Positions 5,352 through 6,609 of a stretch of DNA of 6,609 nucleotides are shown piece after piece. The stretch is from an uncultured Chlorobiaceae bacterium (GTDB lineage Bacteria > Bacteroidota > Chlorobiia > Chlorobiales > Chlorobiaceae). Every line of letters starts with the position of its first letter. The stretch's first letter is position 1. The position numbers and the translations under genes were made by a program. The stretch spans positions 1 to 6,609 of the forward strand of contig CAIQSY010000084.1 of NCBI GenBank assembly GCA_903874585.1. Reading direction: 5' to 3'. The notes beneath the pieces were generated by a model that saw only the letters and a list, made by a program, of their open reading frames with translations, was not told the origin of the DNA and did not search any database.

Positions 5352-6609
5352 ATGAAGAAACAACTGCTTAAACAGATAATTAGAGACTTCCATGTCAACC
5401 CGCAGCCTGCTTTAAAACAGCGCTCTCTGGTGGTGCCTGTTGCAACTGGAAAAATAATTACCCTTGTGGGTGTGCGACGCAGCGGTAAAACCTCTTGCCT
5501 GTTCAATATCATCAACAATCTGCTGCACAACGGAACAGCAATTACCTCAATATTGTATGTGAACTTTGAGGATGAACGGCTTGAGTTAAAAACGGAGGAG
5601 CTTGATTTGCTGCTGCAAGCTTATCAGGAACTCTTCCCTGATTTATTGCTTGAAACATGCTCGTTTTTCTTTGACGAAATCCAGAATATCAGTGGCTGGG
5701 ATAAGTTTGTGCGCAGAATATATGATCAAGGAATGAAAAATATTTTCATTACTGGCTCAAATGCTCGATTCCTCAGCAGCGATATTGCCACCAGCTTGCG
5801 AGGCAGAACCATCAGTTATGAGGTATTTCCGCTCTCTTTTGCTGAATATCTCCATTTTAATGACGTAACGCCCGACCTGCACAGCACAAAATCAATTGCG
5901 CTTATCAATTATCATTTAACAAACTATCTCACACACGGCGGTTTTCCAGAGGTCATCAACTACGATGATGCGTTACGTCACCGCGTGTTGCAGGAGTATT
6001 TCAATGTGATGATATATCGCGACCTTGTTGAGCGATATGAGATAAAAAATCTGCCTGCGTTAAAATTCTTTTTGAAGCGCATTATAGCATCGTCAACAAA
6101 ACAGGTGTCGGTCAACAATATTTATAACGAATTAAAGTCTTCGGGATTCAAGCTCAGTAAAAATCTTTTGTACGACTACCTTGATGCCACCGTGAATATT
6201 TATCTCATGCAAATTGTAAGAAAATATTCCAGCTCACTGGTGGATAGAGAGTTGGGAGAGCGAAAAGTTTATGCAATTGATACTGGCTTGTTAAACGCTC
6301 TCGATTTCAAATTTTCCGATGATACCGGCAAGGTTGTAGAGCAGACGGTTTTTCTTGAGCTGAAACGTCGTGAAAAAGAGATTTATTTCTTCAAAGAGCG
6401 CTCAGAATGTGACTTTATTATAAAGCAAGGTTTTGATATTGTTGAGGCTATTCAAGTATCGGCAACCATCAGTAATGCTGAAACGCGACAACGGGAACTG
6501 CGCGGGCTGCTGGATTGCTGCAATAAATTTGGCTTGCAGCAAGGGGAGATTATCACACTGAACGAATCAGAGAAGTTTGAGCACCATGGCGTTCTTGTGC
6601 ATGTAACGC
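5352..6609 (+). CDS. ATPase of the AAA_14/DUF4143 family (runs off right edge)
   Basis: The open frame from ATG 5352 gives 419 residues with no stop before the window ends. Family members are usually about 380-450 residues, so little is missing. The Walker A motif is GVRRSGKTS at 40-48, Walker B is SFFFDEIQ at 104-111, followed by a sensor-like TGSNA at 134-138 and the LRGR arginine motif at 149-152, which together define the AAA_14 ATP-binding domain. The DUF4143 part follows, with EYFNVMIYRDLVERYEIKN at 215-233 and the YAIDTGLLNAL segment at 308-317. The C-terminal region resembles a PD-(D/E)XK fold: E330, D354 in ECDFII, then EAIQVS at 365-370, where the usual E-x-K is replaced. Such proteins are widespread in bacteria and archaea, and their function is not established. 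An in-frame TGA at 5316-5318 makes ATG 5352 the first ATG. No ribosome binding site is seen. It is divergent from the rpoN operon and shows no obvious functional link to it. Confidence 0.9.
   Translation, partial: MKKQLLKQIIRDFHVNPQPALKQRSLVVPVATGKIITLVGVRRSGKTSCLFNIINNLLHNGTAITSILYVNFEDERLELKTEELDLLLQAYQELFPDLLLETCSFFFDEIQNISGWDKFVRRIYDQGMKNIFITGSNARFLSSDIATSLRGRTISYEVFPLSFAEYLHFNDVTPDLHSTKSIALINYHLTNYLTHGGFPEVINYDDALRHRVLQEYFNVMIYRDLVERYEIKNLPALKFFLKRIIASSTKQVSVNNIYNELKSSGFKLSKNLLYDYLDATVNIYLMQIVRKYSSSLVDRELGERKVYAIDTGLLNALDFKFSDDTGKVVEQTVFLELKRREKEIYFFKERSECDFIIKQGFDIVEAIQVSATISNAETRQRELRGLLDCCNKFGLQQGEIITLNESEKFEHHGVLVHVT

Noticed and set aside
5210..5530. Open frame of 106 codons on the minus strand across the divergent spacer and the ATPase 5' end
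   Set aside because: It overlaps the ATPase coding start on the other strand, and its translation looks unstructured, with no family resemblance. It is best explained as an antisense frame.
1..6609. CRISPR array, tRNA or rRNA gene, insertion sequence or attachment site
   Set aside because: No regularly spaced repeats, cloverleaf, transposase, terminal inverted repeats or duplicated tRNA end were seen on either strand by eye.

Overview
The window looks like chromosomal DNA of a green sulfur bacterium (Chlorobiota) or a close relative in the Bacteroidota/Chlorobiota group. The pointers are a DUF3109 cysteine-rich protein, which is typical of that group, next to rpoN and hslVU, together with moderate GC and start codons that lack Shine-Dalgarno sequences. 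This assignment rests on gene content and recall of protein families, not on a search.

The core is a minus-strand housekeeping cluster read from right to left, 5153 down to 992: a DUF3109 Cys-rich protein, rpoN (sigma-54), hslV (protease) and hslU (its ATPase/unfoldase). The first two genes overlap by one base (TAATG), rpoN and hslV are 3 nt apart, and hslU follows after a short gap. A hairpin with an 8-nt T tract at 886-925 on the minus strand ends the unit. HslV and HslU form the two-part proteasome-like HslVU machine. RpoN directs RNA polymerase to -24/-12 promoters. The DUF3109 protein probably binds a metal or Fe-S cluster, and its role is unknown.

The left edge (1-908, plus strand) is accessory and decaying. 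It holds the end of an unidentified small protein, then the N-terminal fifth or so of an MmeI-like type IIL/IIG restriction-modification enzyme. The fragment keeps a D-X9-E-X-K nuclease motif but stops before the methyltransferase and target-recognition domains. Its reading frame ends inside the terminator hairpin of the convergent hsl operon.

The right edge (5352-6609, plus strand) is a divergently transcribed ATPase of the AAA_14/DUF4143 family that runs off the window within a few residues of its expected end. The 198-bp divergent spacer (5154-5351) must carry the promoters for both directions and contains a strong imperfect palindrome just upstream of the ATPase start.

I found no tRNA, rRNA, CRISPR array or insertion sequence, and no convincing new multi-gene system. 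The items most worth a second look are the truncated restriction enzyme and its junction, the coupling of the DUF3109 gene to rpoN and hslVU, and the palindrome in the divergent spacer.
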